Shown: positions 36,634-46,380, counted from the first letter of the stretch. The stretch: DNA of 64,000 nt from Neisseria lactamica (GCF_901482445.1 NZ_LR590477.1:1426001-1490000), one strand, 5' to 3'. The notes: generated by a model not told the origin, from the letters alone. Numbers and translations are program-made.

Positions 36634-37983
36634 TCAGATATTGGTTGCAAACAGATATGCACAAACCGCCGTAATGCCTACGTAAACAAAAAACATAATT
36701 TTCTGTTTGGCGGTACTCATAGTTACACGCTCGGGAACCGGTTTGTTTTTATCCAGTTTGGTGTAGAACGGCATACCCAGGAAGAATGCGAAATAGACGA
36801 AGGACAGGATGCGCGCGACCAAAGTACGCGTATCGGTTGCCACCATCGCACCCAAAATACCCAAACCGATAAAGGCAATGATGAACAAGACCAGCGCGGT
36901 TTTGAAAATCGGACCGCGGTAACGGACGGATTTCACCTCGCCCCTGTCCAGCCAAGGCAGCAGGGCAATCAATACGACCGCCGCGCCCATACCGATTACG
37001 CCCCAAACCTGTGTTCCCAAGAACGAGGGAATCGCACGCAAAATGGCGTAGAACGGAGTGAAGTACCATACCGGCGCAATGTGCGGAGGGGTTTTCAGCG
37101 CATTCGCCGCATCGAAGTTCGGCGCTTCGAGGAAGTAGCCGCCGCCTTCCGGTGCGAAGAACAACACGGCACAGAAGACAATCAGGAATACGACGACACC
37201 CAAGATGTCTTTAACGGTGTAGTAAGGATGGAACGGGATACCGTCGCGCGGGATGCCGTTTTCGTCTTTGTTTTTCTTGATTTCCACGCCGTCGGGGTTG
37301 TTGGAACCCACTTCGTGCAGGGCGATGATGTGCGCCACGACCAAGCCGAGCAATACCAAAGGTACGGCGATAACGTGCAGGGCGAAAAAGCGGTTCAGGG
37401 TAACGTCGGAAACATTGAAGTCGCCGCGAATCCAAGTGGACAAATCAGGACCGATAACCGGGATGGCGGAGAACAGGTTAATAATTACCTGCGCGCCCCA
37501 AAAGGACATCTGACCCCAAGGCAGCAGGTAGCCCATAAAGGCTTCCGCCATCAATGCCAAGAAAATCAGAGAACCGAAAATCCACACCAATTCGCGCGGT
37601 TTTTTGTACGAACCGTAAATCAGGCCGCGGAACATATGCAGATAAACGACGATGAAGAAGAACGATGCGCCGGTGGAGTGCATATAGCGGATAATCCAAC
37701 CGCCGGACACGTCGCGCATAATGTATTCTACTGCGGTAAAGGCGGCAGGCAGATGGTAGGCGTTCAGGTTGCCGTCGGGTTTGTAGTTCATGGTCAGGAA
37801 AATGCCGCTGACGATTTGAATCACGAGGACAAGCAGAGCCAAAGAGCCGAAGTAGTACCAAAAATTAAAGTTTTTCGGCGCATAGTATTGCGCCAAATGC
37901 TCATTCCACATTTTAGACAGGGGGAAGCGAGCGTCCATCCAGCCTAACAATGCTTTTGCTTTGCTATTGGTTTGGTTTGCCAT
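36634..37983 (-). CDS. petB: Cytochrome b of the bc1 complex
   Basis: The 449-residue integral membrane subunit of complex III, with two b haems and the quinol sites. The N-terminal block YFGSLALLVLVIQIVSGIFL, GGWIIRYMHSTGASFFF with haem histidines, and the PEWY-equivalent APVWYFTPFYAILRAIP are present. About eight to nine membrane helices are predicted by eye, the last near the C-terminus (KIMFFVYVGITAVCAYLF). It follows petA by 18 nt. Confidence 0.96.
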   Translation of the reverse strand: MANQTNSKAKALLGWMDARFPLSKMWNEHLAQYYAPKNFNFWYYFGSLALLVLVIQIVSGIFLTMNYKPDGNLNAYHLPAAFTAVEYIMRDVSGGWIIRYMHSTGASFFFIVVYLHMFRGLIYGSYKKPRELVWIFGSLIFLALMAEAFMGYLLPWGQMSFWGAQVIINLFSAIPVIGPDLSTWIRGDFNVSDVTLNRFFALHVIAVPLVLLGLVVAHIIALHEVGSNNPDGVEIKKNKDENGIPRDGIPFHPYYTVKDILGVVVFLIVFCAVLFFAPEGGGYFLEAPNFDAANALKTPPHIAPVWYFTPFYAILRAIPSFLGTQVWGVIGMGAAVVLIALLPWLDRGEVKSVRYRGPIFKTALVLFIIAFIGLGILGAMVATDTRTLVARILSFVYFAFFLGMPFYTKLDKNKPVPERVTMSTAKQKIMFFVYVGITAVCAYLFATNI

Positions 37984-38001
37984 AATTATCGTTCCTTATT
38001 C

Positions 38002-38583
38002 TTAGTCTTCGCCCACCAAGATAGTTGTGTCGCTCAAGTATTTATATGGCGGGACAACCAGGTTGGTCGGGGCAGGAACACCTTTATATACGCGGCCGGC
38101 CAGGTCGAATTTCGAACCGTGGCAGGGGCAGAAGAAACCGCCTTTCCAAGCCGAACCCAAATCGGCGGGCGCAATGTCGGGACGGAAGGTGGGCGAACAA
38201 CCCAAATGGGTGCAGATACCGATGGCGACAAGAATGTTCGGCTTAATCGAACGGGTCTCGTTTTTCGCATACTCCGGCTGCTGTTCCGCATCGGAATTGG
38301 GATCGGTAAGTTCGCCGTTCAGGCTTTTCAGGTCTTTAAGCTGTTGATCCGTACGGTTGAGCACCCAAATCGGTTTGCCCTGCCACTCGGCAGTCAGCAG
38401 CTGACCCGCTTCGATTTTACTGACATCCACTTCGACGGCGGCACCTGCGGCCTTGGCTTTTTCCGAGGGGAAAAAACTGGCCACAAACGGCGTTGCCACG
38501 CCCAATGCCGCCACTCCGCCCGCGCCGCAGGTCGCAAGTGTCAGAAAACGGCGGCGGCCGTTATTGATTTCTTGATTATCCAT
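38002..38583 (-). CDS. petA: Rieske iron-sulfur subunit of the bc1 complex
   Basis: The 193-residue subunit oxidises quinol and reduces cytochrome c1. The N-terminus carries a Tat-type motif GRRRFLTLA and a single membrane helix. The 2Fe-2S ligands are in CTHLGC (C124, H126) and CPCHG (C152, H155). It is the first gene of petABC. The aerobic and denitrifying chains of Neisseria both draw electrons through this complex. Confidence 0.96.
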   Translation of the reverse strand: MDNQEINNGRRRFLTLATCGAGGVAALGVATPFVASFFPSEKAKAAGAAVEVDVSKIEAGQLLTAEWQGKPIWVLNRTDQQLKDLKSLNGELTDPNSDAEQQPEYAKNETRSIKPNILVAIGICTHLGCSPTFRPDIAPADLGSAWKGGFFCPCHGSKFDLAGRVYKGVPAPTNLVVPPYKYLSDTTILVGED

Positions 38584-38704
38584 TATTAGTCGTCCTAATA
38601 TTTTGGGAATACCGAGCCATTAAACATTGCAATTTTACCCGGTTTGCAGTGATACTCAAAGCATTATTTAAAATAAGGTAAAGTTTTATGATATTTCTCA
38701 ATAC

Positions 38705-39454
38705 TCAAGCCGGGTTGTTTTCGTCAAAATGGCACACCTCCAACCCGAATGCCGCCGCTGCCGCTTCCCCCAGCGCGCGTACGCCGTAACGTTCCGTCGC
38801 GTGATGGCCTGCCGAAATAAAAGCCGTGCCCGTTTCATTGGCGAGGTGGTATTGGGCTTCGGAAATTTCCCCCGTCAGATATAAATCGACACCTTCGTCT
38901 ATTGCCGTCTGAAAAAATCCCTGCGCGCCGCCGCTGCACCACGCGACCTTTCTGATTTCACGGTTCAAGTCGCCGACAACGGCAGGCTTCCGCTGCAAAA
39001 CCGCTTCAATATGCGCCGCCAATGCGCCGAGTGTCCTGACTTGTTTCAGGCTGCCCGAGTTGAGCAGGTTTTGTTCGCCAAAACGCCTTTCGACTGTAAA
39101 ACCGAGTTTTTCGGCAAGTTGGGCGTTATTGCCCAACTCGGGGTGTGCATCCAAGGGCAGATGATAAGCCGCCATATTGATGTCATTGTCCAACAATGCG
39201 GCAATCCGTTCTTTTTTCCAACCGGTAACGGTCGGCGGCTCGCTTTTCCAGAACATACCGTGATGGACCAGAAGCAAATCTGCCTTCTGCTCCACAGCAA
39301 AATCAATCGCCGCCTTGCTCGCCGTAACCGATGTGGCAATCTTGCCGATATATGCTTTCCCCTCAACCTGCAAACCGTTGGGGGCATAATCTTTGAACAA
39401 TGCCGTCTGAAGCGTCCCGGCGCACCAGTCTGAAAAATCCTTACGCGATACCAT
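38705..39454 (-). CDS. NIF3/YbgI family metal-binding protein
   Basis: The 249-residue protein is of the NIF3-like (GTP cyclohydrolase I type 2) family, ring-shaped and metal-binding, with uncertain function. It starts at ATG 39454 after AGGATAGG. Family features are DLLLVHHGMFWKSE, NMAAYHLPLDAHPELGNNAQLA, VAWCSGGAQGF and ISAGHHATERYGVRAL. It lies beside petABC, a placement seen in other beta-proteobacteria as I recall. A DUS lies in its 5' coding part. Confidence 0.9.
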   Translation of the reverse strand: MVSRKDFSDWCAGTLQTALFKDYAPNGLQVEGKAYIGKIATSVTASKAAIDFAVEQKADLLLVHHGMFWKSEPPTVTGWKKERIAALLDNDINMAAYHLPLDAHPELGNNAQLAEKLGFTVERRFGEQNLLNSGSLKQVRTLGALAAHIEAVLQRKPAVVGDLNREIRKVAWCSGGAQGFFQTAIDEGVDLYLTGEISEAQYHLANETGTAFISAGHHATERYGVRALGEAAAAAFGLEVCHFDENNPA

Positions 39455-39584
39455 TTGTTTTCCTATCCTTTCCAAACAAGCCGGCATTCTAACCGCAAAA
39501 TATCCGAAATTCACATTTTCCCGATTTGCGCCCGCATATGAATTATTTTAATATGCGCCGGTTCAATATGCCGTCTGAAGCCTT

Positions 39585-40514
39585 ATGGATTCCATCATCG
39601 AATTGCGCCACCTCAAAACCCTGCTGGCACTTGAAGAAACCGGCAGCGTCTCCCTTGCCGCCAAACGGGTTTTCCTTACCCAATCCGCACTTTCCCACCA
39701 AATCCGTATGCTTGAAAACCACTACGGCGCACCGTTGTTCGAACGAAAATCCACGCCTTTGCGCTTTACCCCGGTCGGAGAAAGGCTGCTGCGCCTCGCC
39801 CACGAACTGTTGCCGCAAGTTACCGATGCAGAACGTGATTTGGCGCGCATTATAGAAGGAGAGGCAGGAGAATTGCGGATTGCCGTCGAATGCCATACCT
39901 GTTTCGACTGGCTGATGCCCGCAATGGGTGAATTCCGCCCGATATGGCCCCAAGTCGAATTGGATATCGTATCGGGATTCCAAGCGGACCCCATCGGGCT
40001 GCTGCTGCAACACCGCGCCGATCTTGCCATTGTTTCCGAAGCGGAAAAACAAAACGGTATTTCTTTCCAACCGCTGTTTGCCTACGAAATGGTCGGCATT
40101 TGCGCACCGGACCATCCGCTTGCCGCCAAAAACGTTTGGACGGCGGAAGACTTTATCGGGGAAACCCTGATTACCTATCCCGTTCCCGATGAAATGCTGG
40201 ATTTACCCAAAAAAATCTTAATTCCGAAAAACATCAACCCGCCCCGCCGGCACAGCGAACTGACCATCGCCATTATCCAACTGGTTGCCAGCAGACGTGG
40301 CATTGCCGCCCTTCCCTATTGGACAGTCATGCCCTATCTTGAAAAAGGCTATATCGTTCACCGACAGATTACCGGCGACGGACTGCAAAGCAAACTGTAT
40401 GCCGCCATCCGCACTGAAGACACAGATAAAAGTTATCTGAACAACTTTTGCCAAATCATACGTGAACGCGGCTTCGCGGACTTGCCCGGATTAAGTGAGT
40501 TGGAACCGGTCTGA
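39585..40514 (+). CDS. LysR-family regulator, MetR-like
   Basis: A 309-residue DNA-binding regulator. The helix-turn-helix is at residues 19-40 (SVSLAAKRVFLTQSALSHQI) and the effector domain follows. The ECHTCFDWLMPAM and FQADPIGLLLQ blocks resemble MetR, which activates methionine genes with homocysteine as ligand. No met gene is adjacent, and assignment beyond LysR rests on resemblance. It is divergent from the NIF3 gene, 130 bp apart, so the shared spacer probably holds its operator. Confidence 0.88.
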   Translation: MDSIIELRHLKTLLALEETGSVSLAAKRVFLTQSALSHQIRMLENHYGAPLFERKSTPLRFTPVGERLLRLAHELLPQVTDAERDLARIIEGEAGELRIAVECHTCFDWLMPAMGEFRPIWPQVELDIVSGFQADPIGLLLQHRADLAIVSEAEKQNGISFQPLFAYEMVGICAPDHPLAAKNVWTAEDFIGETLITYPVPDEMLDLPKKILIPKNINPPRRHSELTIAIIQLVASRRGIAALPYWTVMPYLEKGYIVHRQITGDGLQSKLYAAIRTEDTDKSYLNNFCQIIRERGFADLPGLSELEPV

Positions 40515-40629
40515 TTTCCCTTGTTCAAACCATACCCGGGCGGTTTTTCTATTTTTTCATGTACTGTTTTTGATTTTTGCCCAATCTGTAATCTTTAGAT
40601 TGCCAATGGGAAACCTCCTGCTACAAATA

Positions 40630-40657
40630 AAAAACCCTGCGATAAGCAGGGTTTTTT
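40630..40657 (-). terminator. rpsI terminator
   Basis: AAAACCCTGC/GCAGGGTTTT stem with a 5-nt loop; U run on the minus strand, 13 nt past the rpsI stop. Confidence 0.9.
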
Positions 40658-40669
40658 GAATTTCCAACA

Positions 40670-41062
40670 TTAACGTTTGGAGAATTGTTTTGCACGGCGT
40701 GCTTTGCGCAGACCCGGTTTTTTACGCTCGACTTCGCGGGCATCGCGGGTAACGAAACCGGCTTGAGACAAGGCGGGTTTCAGCGCGGCATCGAAGTCGA
40801 TCAGGGCACGGGTAATGCCGTGGCGGATTGCGCCGGACTGACCGGTTTCACCGCCGCCGACAACATTGACTTTGATGTCGAAAGATTCGGCGTTTTCAGT
40901 CAGAACCAAGGGTTGGCGAACAACCATGCGGCTGGTTTCGCGTGCGAAGAATTCATCAACGGGGCGGCCGTTTACGATGATTTGGCCGGTGCCTTTGGTC
41001 AGGAATACACGAGCCACTGAACTTTTGCGGCGGCCTGTGCCGTAGTAGTATTTGCCGTTCAT
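40670..41062 (-). CDS. rpsI: Ribosomal protein S9
   Basis: A 30S subunit protein of 130 residues whose C-terminal tail (LRKARRAKQFSKR) reaches the P-site tRNA. Typical blocks are YYGTGRRKSSVARVFL and GGGETGQSGAIRHGITRAL. It follows rplM by 9 nt as one transcript. Confidence 0.97.
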   Translation of the reverse strand: MNGKYYYGTGRRKSSVARVFLTKGTGQIIVNGRPVDEFFARETSRMVVRQPLVLTENAESFDIKVNVVGGGETGQSGAIRHGITRALIDFDAALKPALSQAGFVTRDAREVERKKPGLRKARRAKQFSKR

Positions 41063-41071
41063 GTCGCGTCC

Positions 41072-41503
41072 TTATTTCAATTCTAAAACTTTGGGTTGTT
41101 GTGCCGCGTGGGCGTGTTCCGCACCCGCATACACTTTCAGTTTTTTAATCATCGCATAGCCCAAAGGACCTTTGGGCAGCATACCTTTTACGGCTTGTTC
41201 CAAAGCGCGGCCGGGGAACTGCTCCTGCATTTCGCGGAAGGTGCGCTCGTAGATGCCGCCGGGAAAACCGGAATGGCGGAAGTATTTTTTGTCTTCGAAT
41301 TTGGCACCGGTTACACGCAGTTTGTCCGCGTTGATGACGATGATGTAATCGCCGGTATCGACGTGGGGGGTGTATTCAGGTTTGTGTTTGCCACGCAGAC
41401 GGCTGGCGACTTCGGCTGCAACGCGACCCAAGACTTTGTCTTGGGCATCGATGACGAACCATTCGCGCTTCACCTCGTGGGGTTTCGCTGAAAAGGTTTT
41501 CAT
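41072..41503 (-). CDS. rplM: Ribosomal protein L13
   Basis: A 50S subunit protein of 143 residues, early in assembly. The sequence has MKTFSAKPHEVKREWFVIDA, LGRVAAEVASRLRGKHK and ERTFREMQEQFPGRAL. The leader of rplM is where autogenous control is usual, and the spacer 41504-41640 carries no gene. Confidence 0.97.
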   Translation of the reverse strand: MKTFSAKPHEVKREWFVIDAQDKVLGRVAAEVASRLRGKHKPEYTPHVDTGDYIIVINADKLRVTGAKFEDKKYFRHSGFPGGIYERTFREMQEQFPGRALEQAVKGMLPKGPLGYAMIKKLKVYAGAEHAHAAQQPKVLELK

Positions 41504-41649
41504 AGTGGAAATCCAGATAGATATAGAAAGTTATGGATTTTAAAGACAGGATTCGATTTTGTCAATCGCATTACTGCGTTACGCAAAGGTTTTCCCGTTA
41601 TGCCGCCGGTTCCGGATATTTTGTGTTTTTCAAGGCGGTTTGACGAAAG

Positions 41650-41677
41650 AAAGGCCGCATCTTGAGATGCGGCCTTT
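41650..41677 (-). terminator. Terminator of 6S RNA
   Basis: AAAGGCCGCATC/GATGCGGCCTTT hairpin downstream of the 6S RNA on the minus strand. Confidence 0.85.
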
Positions 41678-41683
41678 TATGGG

Positions 41684-41850
41684 AATCCCCACGAGAGCCG
41701 TTTCGGCCGAATCCGCTTGAACCTTGCTGACAAGGCGGCTGCCCCGGGTAGTTTCGGGTGCGTCCGCAAGGGGACGCTCGCGCCCACTACTGCTCCCGGC
41801 AGCCTTAAGCGAACTTATTGGTTCAAAGGAATATATGCCTTCGCGGACAC
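41684..41850 (-). ncRNA. ssrS: 6S RNA
   Basis: This RNA binds sigma-70 RNA polymerase as a promoter mimic. It sits just downstream of zapA on the same strand, the conserved zapA-ssrS order. The two halves pair: on the minus strand TTTGAACC near the 5' end and GGTTCAAGCG near the 3' side close the stem. CGGGAGCAGTAG, GCGCGAGCGTCC and CTACCCGGGGCAGCCGCC frame the central bubble. Ends are estimated. Confidence 0.8.
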
Positions 41851-41865
41851 CGCAGGGAAAAACTG

Positions 41866-42171
41866 TTATTCCTGCCCCAAGCGGGATAGTGCTTTTTGGC
41901 AGGCGTTGTCCATATCGGTTATTTTACGCGCAAAATCGCCGATTGCCAAATCTCCGCCGTCAAGGGAGATTTTCAACAGGTCGTGGACGACGTTGAGCGC
42001 GGCCATAATGACGATTTTCTCGCTGTCCGCGACGCGTCCGCCTTCGCGGATGGCCTCGGCTTTTCTGTTGAGCATTCCGACTGCCTGCAACAGTGTGTCT
42101 TTTTCTTCTGCCGGCGTGTTGACGGTCAGCCGGGCGTGCATGACTTCGATATGGACTTGTTCGATGTTCAT
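41866..42171 (-). CDS. zapA: Cell-division protein ZapA
   Basis: A 101-residue protein that cross-links FtsZ filaments at mid-cell. The N-terminal beta part (VHIEVMHARLTVNTPAEEK) and helix with LNRKAEAIREGGRVADSEKI match ZapA. A coiled-coil C-terminus includes the ALNVVHDLL block. It lies 10 nt after the small coiled-coil gene and directly before 6S RNA. Confidence 0.92.
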   Translation of the reverse strand: MNIEQVHIEVMHARLTVNTPAEEKDTLLQAVGMLNRKAEAIREGGRVADSEKIVIMAALNVVHDLLKISLDGGDLAIGDFARKITDMDNACQKALSRLGQE

Positions 42172-42181
42172 CCTTTAATCC

Positions 42182-42511
42182 TTATTGCTGCGTTTCCTGC
42201 CGTTGGGGGAGGCGCGCTGCCAGTGCGCTGATTTTTTCCCTGCTCTGTTCGAGCAGGCTGCGGTATCGTGCATTTTCTTCTGTCAGGCTGTCGATTTTGT
42301 TTTGCAGGTCTTCTTTGAGTTTGCCGACTTGGACGAGCAGGGCTTCGCTGAGTTCGTCGACGGCGGTTTCGTGTTCGAGTTTTTGCCGCTCGTGCGCCCG
42401 TTTGAGCTCGGCAACGGTTTCTTTGAGACGGCGGTTTTCGCTGACGAGGGTTTCGAATTTCTGTACCAACGTATAAACGCTGCTTTCGAGTTTTTCGATA
42501 TTTTGTTTCAT
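42182..42511 (-). CDS. Small coiled-coil protein (ZapB-like)
   Basis: The 109-residue, almost wholly helical protein has heptad repeats through residues 1-95 (KLESSVYTLVQKFETLVSEN, LKEDLQNKIDSLTEENARY). Its place directly before zapA matches the TIGR02449/ZapB-like group found beside zapA in other proteobacteria. A division role is inferred from that. Confidence 0.8.
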   Translation of the reverse strand: MKQNIEKLESSVYTLVQKFETLVSENRRLKETVAELKRAHERQKLEHETAVDELSEALLVQVGKLKEDLQNKIDSLTEENARYRSLLEQSREKISALAARLPQRQETQQ

Positions 42512-42528
42512 AACCTTACCTGTCCGTA

Positions 42529-42555
42529 TGCCGTCTGAAGGCTTCAGACGGCATC
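42529..42555 (-). terminator. DUS-pair hairpin after gpsA
   Basis: Perfect inverted ATGCCGTCTGAA copies with a 3-nt centre lie 11 nt beyond the gpsA stop. Confidence 0.8.
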
Positions 42556-42565
42556 TGTTTGTTGT

Positions 42566-43555
42566 TTATTCGAAACGCGCGCTGCGTTCCATCAGTCTTT
42601 CGACAACCTGTTGCGGGGTCATTTCTTTGCGGATGAGTTGCAGCAGGGTTTGGGTAATCGGCATATCGATTTGGTATTTGCAGGCGGTATTGAAAACTTC
42701 TTCTATCGTGCTTACGCCTTCGGAAACGTGTCCGATTTCGACAAGCACCTGATGCAGTTCCTTGCCTTCTGCCAAACCCAAGCCGACGCGGCGGTTGCGC
42801 GAAAGTGCGCCGGTGCAGGTGAGGATGAGGTCGCCGATACCGGCCAGCCCCATCATGGTTTTGGGCTGCGCGCCCATTGCGGAGGCAAGGCGGGTGATTT
42901 CGGCCAGTCCGCGCGTAACCAGTGCGGCACGGGCGTTAAGCCCGTACTCCAGACCGTCGGACAATCCGGTAGCGATTGCCATAACGTTTTTTACCGCGCC
43001 GCCGACTGCCACGCCGATAACGTCGGTACTGCCGTAAAGCCGCATAACCGAAGTGTTGAGCCGTGGGACAAGTTCCTCGACCCATTCTTGGTTTTCGGAA
43101 GCGAGGACGACGGCACAGGGCAGTTGTTTGGCGAGTTCCTGTGCAAAACTCGGGCCGGAGAGTACGCCGATTTTCTTATTGTCGGGCAATACTTCTTTCA
43201 ATACTTGGAAGGTCAGCAGCCCGGTATCCTGCTCGAATCCTTTGCAGGCGGCGAGGACGGGGAAGTGTCCCGCGCCGTACTGTTTGAGCAGCTCTGCGCT
43301 GCTTCTCAATCCGGCAACGGAGGTTACGATAAGGACAAGTCCGCTGTCTTTGAGCGCGTCTGCCAAATCCGCACACACTTCCAGCGTTTCGGGAAAGGGA
43401 AAGCCGGGCAGCCCGCGTTTGTTTTCACGTTCTTCCTGCATTTGGCGGACTTGGTCTGCGTTGCGCGTCCACAGGGATACGCGGTTGCCGTGTTGGGAAA
43501 AATGCAGGGCGAGCGCCGTACCCCACGAACCTGCGCCGATAACGGTAATTTTCAT
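42566..43555 (-). CDS. gpsA: NAD(P)-dependent glycerol-3-phosphate dehydrogenase
   Basis: A cytosolic enzyme making sn-glycerol-3-phosphate for phospholipids. It has 329 residues. The Rossmann motif is GAGSWGTALA at residues 7-16. SGPSFAQELAKQLPCAVVLA and the catalytic-lysine block AVGGAVKNVMAIATGL follow, then LAGIGDLILTCTG. It is possibly co-transcribed with zapB-zapA, which follow on the same strand after a DUS hairpin. Confidence 0.96.
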   Translation of the reverse strand: MKITVIGAGSWGTALALHFSQHGNRVSLWTRNADQVRQMQEERENKRGLPGFPFPETLEVCADLADALKDSGLVLIVTSVAGLRSSAELLKQYGAGHFPVLAACKGFEQDTGLLTFQVLKEVLPDNKKIGVLSGPSFAQELAKQLPCAVVLASENQEWVEELVPRLNTSVMRLYGSTDVIGVAVGGAVKNVMAIATGLSDGLEYGLNARAALVTRGLAEITRLASAMGAQPKTMMGLAGIGDLILTCTGALSRNRRVGLGLAEGKELHQVLVEIGHVSEGVSTIEEVFNTACKYQIDMPITQTLLQLIRKEMTPQQVVERLMERSARFE

Positions 43556-43626
43556 TGGTCGTCTTTCAACATATCACTGCCGTTCACTTTAAAACAATCG
43601 CTGTTTCTCTGCAAGTGCGGTCAGGG

Positions 43627-43660
43627 AAATGCCGTCTGAAAGGTGTTCAGACGGCATTTT
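43627..43660 (-). terminator. DUS-pair terminator after ppc
   Basis: AAATGCCGTCTGAA and TTCAGACGGCATTTT with a short loop lie 17 nt downstream of the ppc stop. Confidence 0.88.
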
Positions 43661-43677
43661 GCCCCGATGCGGCACCG

Positions 43678-46380
43678 TCAGCCTGTATTGCGCAAACCTT
43701 GCGCCACGCCGTTGATGGTCAGGTGGACCATCAGCAGCGCGTGCGGATTGTCGGGCTCTTTGCGCAGGCGTTTGAGCATAGCGACCTGCAGGCCGTTGAG
43801 GGCGTTCAGGTAGGGAATCCTCAAGGCGAGCGAGCGGGCAAGGCTGCGGTTGTCGCGCAAAAGTTCCTCGGTTTGCAGCAGGTCGAGCAGGGCTTTGCGG
43901 CTGCGCCGGTATTCTTCCTTGATCATCCCGAAGATGATTTTTGCCTTATCGGGCGATTCGCTCAAGCCGGCATAGTTTTCCGCGAGGGTGATGTCGGTTT
44001 TCGCCATCACTTGCTCCATATTGGAGAGCATGGCTTGGAAGAACGGGTTGTTTCGGGCGTGTCCGCGCAGGGCGGCGAGGGTTTCGGGACTGCCTTCGCA
44101 CAAGGTTTCCACCGCGCTGCCGAAACCGTACCAAGCCGGCAGCATCAGCCGGTTTTGCATCCAAGAGAATACCCACGGAATCGCGCGCAAGTCCTGAATC
44201 CGCGCCAAAGTTTTGCGGCTGGCGGGACGGCTGCCGAGGTTGAGGGTGGCGATTTCCTGAATCGGGCTGGTTTGCAGGAAGTAGTCGATGAAGTCGGGGT
44301 GGGTAATCAGTTCGCGGTAGTATTTGAACGATACGTCCGACAATGCCTGCATCAGCTTGGCATCGGGGTCTTTTTTGTCTGTCGGGATGCCGGCTTCCAA
44401 AGTGGCGGCAACCAGGGTTTCCAAGTTGCGTTGGGCATTGCCGGGGTCGGCGTATTTGGCAGTGATGACTTCGCCCTGCTCGGTAATGCGGATTTGTCCC
44501 GCCACGCTGCCGGCCGGTTGCGCCAAAATGGCTTGGTAAGAAGGGCCGCCGCCGCGTCCGACGCTGCCGCCGCGTCCGTGGAACAGGCGCATGCGGACAC
44601 CGTATTTTTTGAAGAGTTCGACCAATCCCAATTCCGCCTGATAGAGGCACCATGAGCTGGTAACGTAGCCGCCGTCTTTGTTGGAGTCGGAGTAGCCGAG
44701 CATGATTTCTTGGATGTTGCCCCGGCTTTCGAGCAGTGCGCCGTACCAGTCGAGGCGGAACATCGTTTCCATCACCGGGCAGGCGTTTTCCAACGCTTCG
44801 ATGGTTTCAAACAGCGGCACGATATTGATACGGCTTTTTGGTTTGCCGTTTTCCACCGCCAACAGGCCGCTTTCTTTCAGCAGCAATGCCAAGGCGAGCA
44901 GGTCGCCGGGTTGTTCGCAGTTGGAAATAATGCTTTGTGTTACGGCATCTTCGCCGAATTCGTCTTTGATTTTGCGCGCTTCGTTGAAAATCGCCAGTTC
45001 GCGGCGGGTGTGTTCGCTGTATGTGATGAACGGGCTGTACAGCGGACGTTGGTGGCCCAGTTCGCGCAACAGGGCGGCTTGTTTTTGCTCTTCGTTCAGG
45101 CTGTTGTAGTCTTCCAAGCCTGCGTGTTGGAAAAGCTCGGCAACCACATCGGCGTGTTTGCCCGCGTGTTGGCGCAAATCAAGCGGCATCATATGGAAGC
45201 CGAACACGGACACGGAGCGGATGAGGTCTGCCAAACGGCCTTCGGCAAGCAGGCGGCTGCCGTTGTCGATAAGGGAACGTTGCAATTTTTCCAAATCATC
45301 GAGAAATTCTTGTGCCGAAGCATAAGGCTCGAGAAAGCCGAATTTGCAGCCCATGCCCAAACCGAGCGCGCGCGCTTTGCCCATAGCGCGCGCCATAATG
45401 TAGGCAATGGCGCGACGGTAGGGTTCTTCCGTGCGGGCGATTTCTTCGTCGGGCGATTTGTCGGACAACGCCATCACATCGCCGTTGACTTTGACGCGGC
45501 GGATGGAGAGCGGCAGTTCGCGGTAAAGTTTGTCGAGTTCGCCACGGTAAAAACGGAACACGGCATCGGCATGACGGCGGAAGGCAAAGCGTAGGGTTTC
45601 GGCAGAAACGAACGGATTGCCGTCGCGGTCGCCGCCGATCCAGCCGCCGATTTTGAGGATGTCCGGAACGCGGACATCGGGATAGGCCGTCTGAAAGTCG
45701 TGTTCCATCTTGCGGTAGAGTTTGGGCAGGGCTTCAAAAAAGCTCATCGGGAAGATGGACACGCCGTTGTTGATTTCGTCGTTGACGCTGAGTTTGTGGC
45801 GGCGCGTTTCGCTGGTCTGCCACAAGCCCAAAAGCACGGTGTCGATTTCGCGGCGCAGCCGTGCCAGCGCGTCGGCATTGGTGCAGCGTTCGCGTTGCGG
45901 CAGCAGCGCGCGGATGCGGCGGTTGAAATTCAAAACGGTTTGGCGTTGCACTTCGGTCGGGTGCGCGGTCAAAACGGCGGTAACGGACGTATTGTCCAAC
46001 TGCCGCTGCACCGATTTGCCGTCGGCTTTCCCCGCCTTGAGCCTGCGGACGGTTTCCGTCAGGCTGCCTTCCGCGCCGCCGTGTCCGGCTTCTTCGTGGA
46101 TTTGGCGGCGGCGTTCGTGGTGCACGTCTTCGGCGATATTCAAAATCTGGGCGAACAGCCCGCAGGCAAGCGTCAGGTCGTAGGTCTGCCGTTCGTCCAA
46201 TTGCGGCAATACTTTTTCAATCAATGCCGCGCTGTCGTCGGAAGTGGACAAGAGTTTGACCGTTTCGACAACCAACGGCGAGGCTTCTTCGTGCAGGAGG
46301 TTGAACAGGGATTGTTTCAGAAATTCCGCGTCCGCCGCCAAAGCCGCGTCCTTCGGATTGTTCAGGATATGCAGTTGCAT
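43678..46380 (-). CDS. ppc: Phosphoenolpyruvate carboxylase
   Basis: An anaplerotic enzyme making oxaloacetate from PEP and bicarbonate. It has 900 residues from ATG 46380 (MQLHILNNPKD). The catalytic histidine lies in VLTAHPTEVQRQ. The GGWIGGDRDGNPFV block, MLGYSDSNKDGGYVTSSW and the glycine loop GRGGSVGRGGGPSYQAIL are intact, and the C-terminus is RNTG. The start with GAGAGA upstream is preferred to an earlier in-frame methionine. Confidence 0.97.
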   Translation of the reverse strand: MQLHILNNPKDAALAADAEFLKQSLFNLLHEEASPLVVETVKLLSTSDDSAALIEKVLPQLDERQTYDLTLACGLFAQILNIAEDVHHERRRQIHEEAGHGGAEGSLTETVRRLKAGKADGKSVQRQLDNTSVTAVLTAHPTEVQRQTVLNFNRRIRALLPQRERCTNADALARLRREIDTVLLGLWQTSETRRHKLSVNDEINNGVSIFPMSFFEALPKLYRKMEHDFQTAYPDVRVPDILKIGGWIGGDRDGNPFVSAETLRFAFRRHADAVFRFYRGELDKLYRELPLSIRRVKVNGDVMALSDKSPDEEIARTEEPYRRAIAYIMARAMGKARALGLGMGCKFGFLEPYASAQEFLDDLEKLQRSLIDNGSRLLAEGRLADLIRSVSVFGFHMMPLDLRQHAGKHADVVAELFQHAGLEDYNSLNEEQKQAALLRELGHQRPLYSPFITYSEHTRRELAIFNEARKIKDEFGEDAVTQSIISNCEQPGDLLALALLLKESGLLAVENGKPKSRINIVPLFETIEALENACPVMETMFRLDWYGALLESRGNIQEIMLGYSDSNKDGGYVTSSWCLYQAELGLVELFKKYGVRMRLFHGRGGSVGRGGGPSYQAILAQPAGSVAGQIRITEQGEVITAKYADPGNAQRNLETLVAATLEAGIPTDKKDPDAKLMQALSDVSFKYYRELITHPDFIDYFLQTSPIQEIATLNLGSRPASRKTLARIQDLRAIPWVFSWMQNRLMLPAWYGFGSAVETLCEGSPETLAALRGHARNNPFFQAMLSNMEQVMAKTDITLAENYAGLSESPDKAKIIFGMIKEEYRRSRKALLDLLQTEELLRDNRSLARSLALRIPYLNALNGLQVAMLKRLRKEPDNPHALLMVHLTINGVAQGLRNTG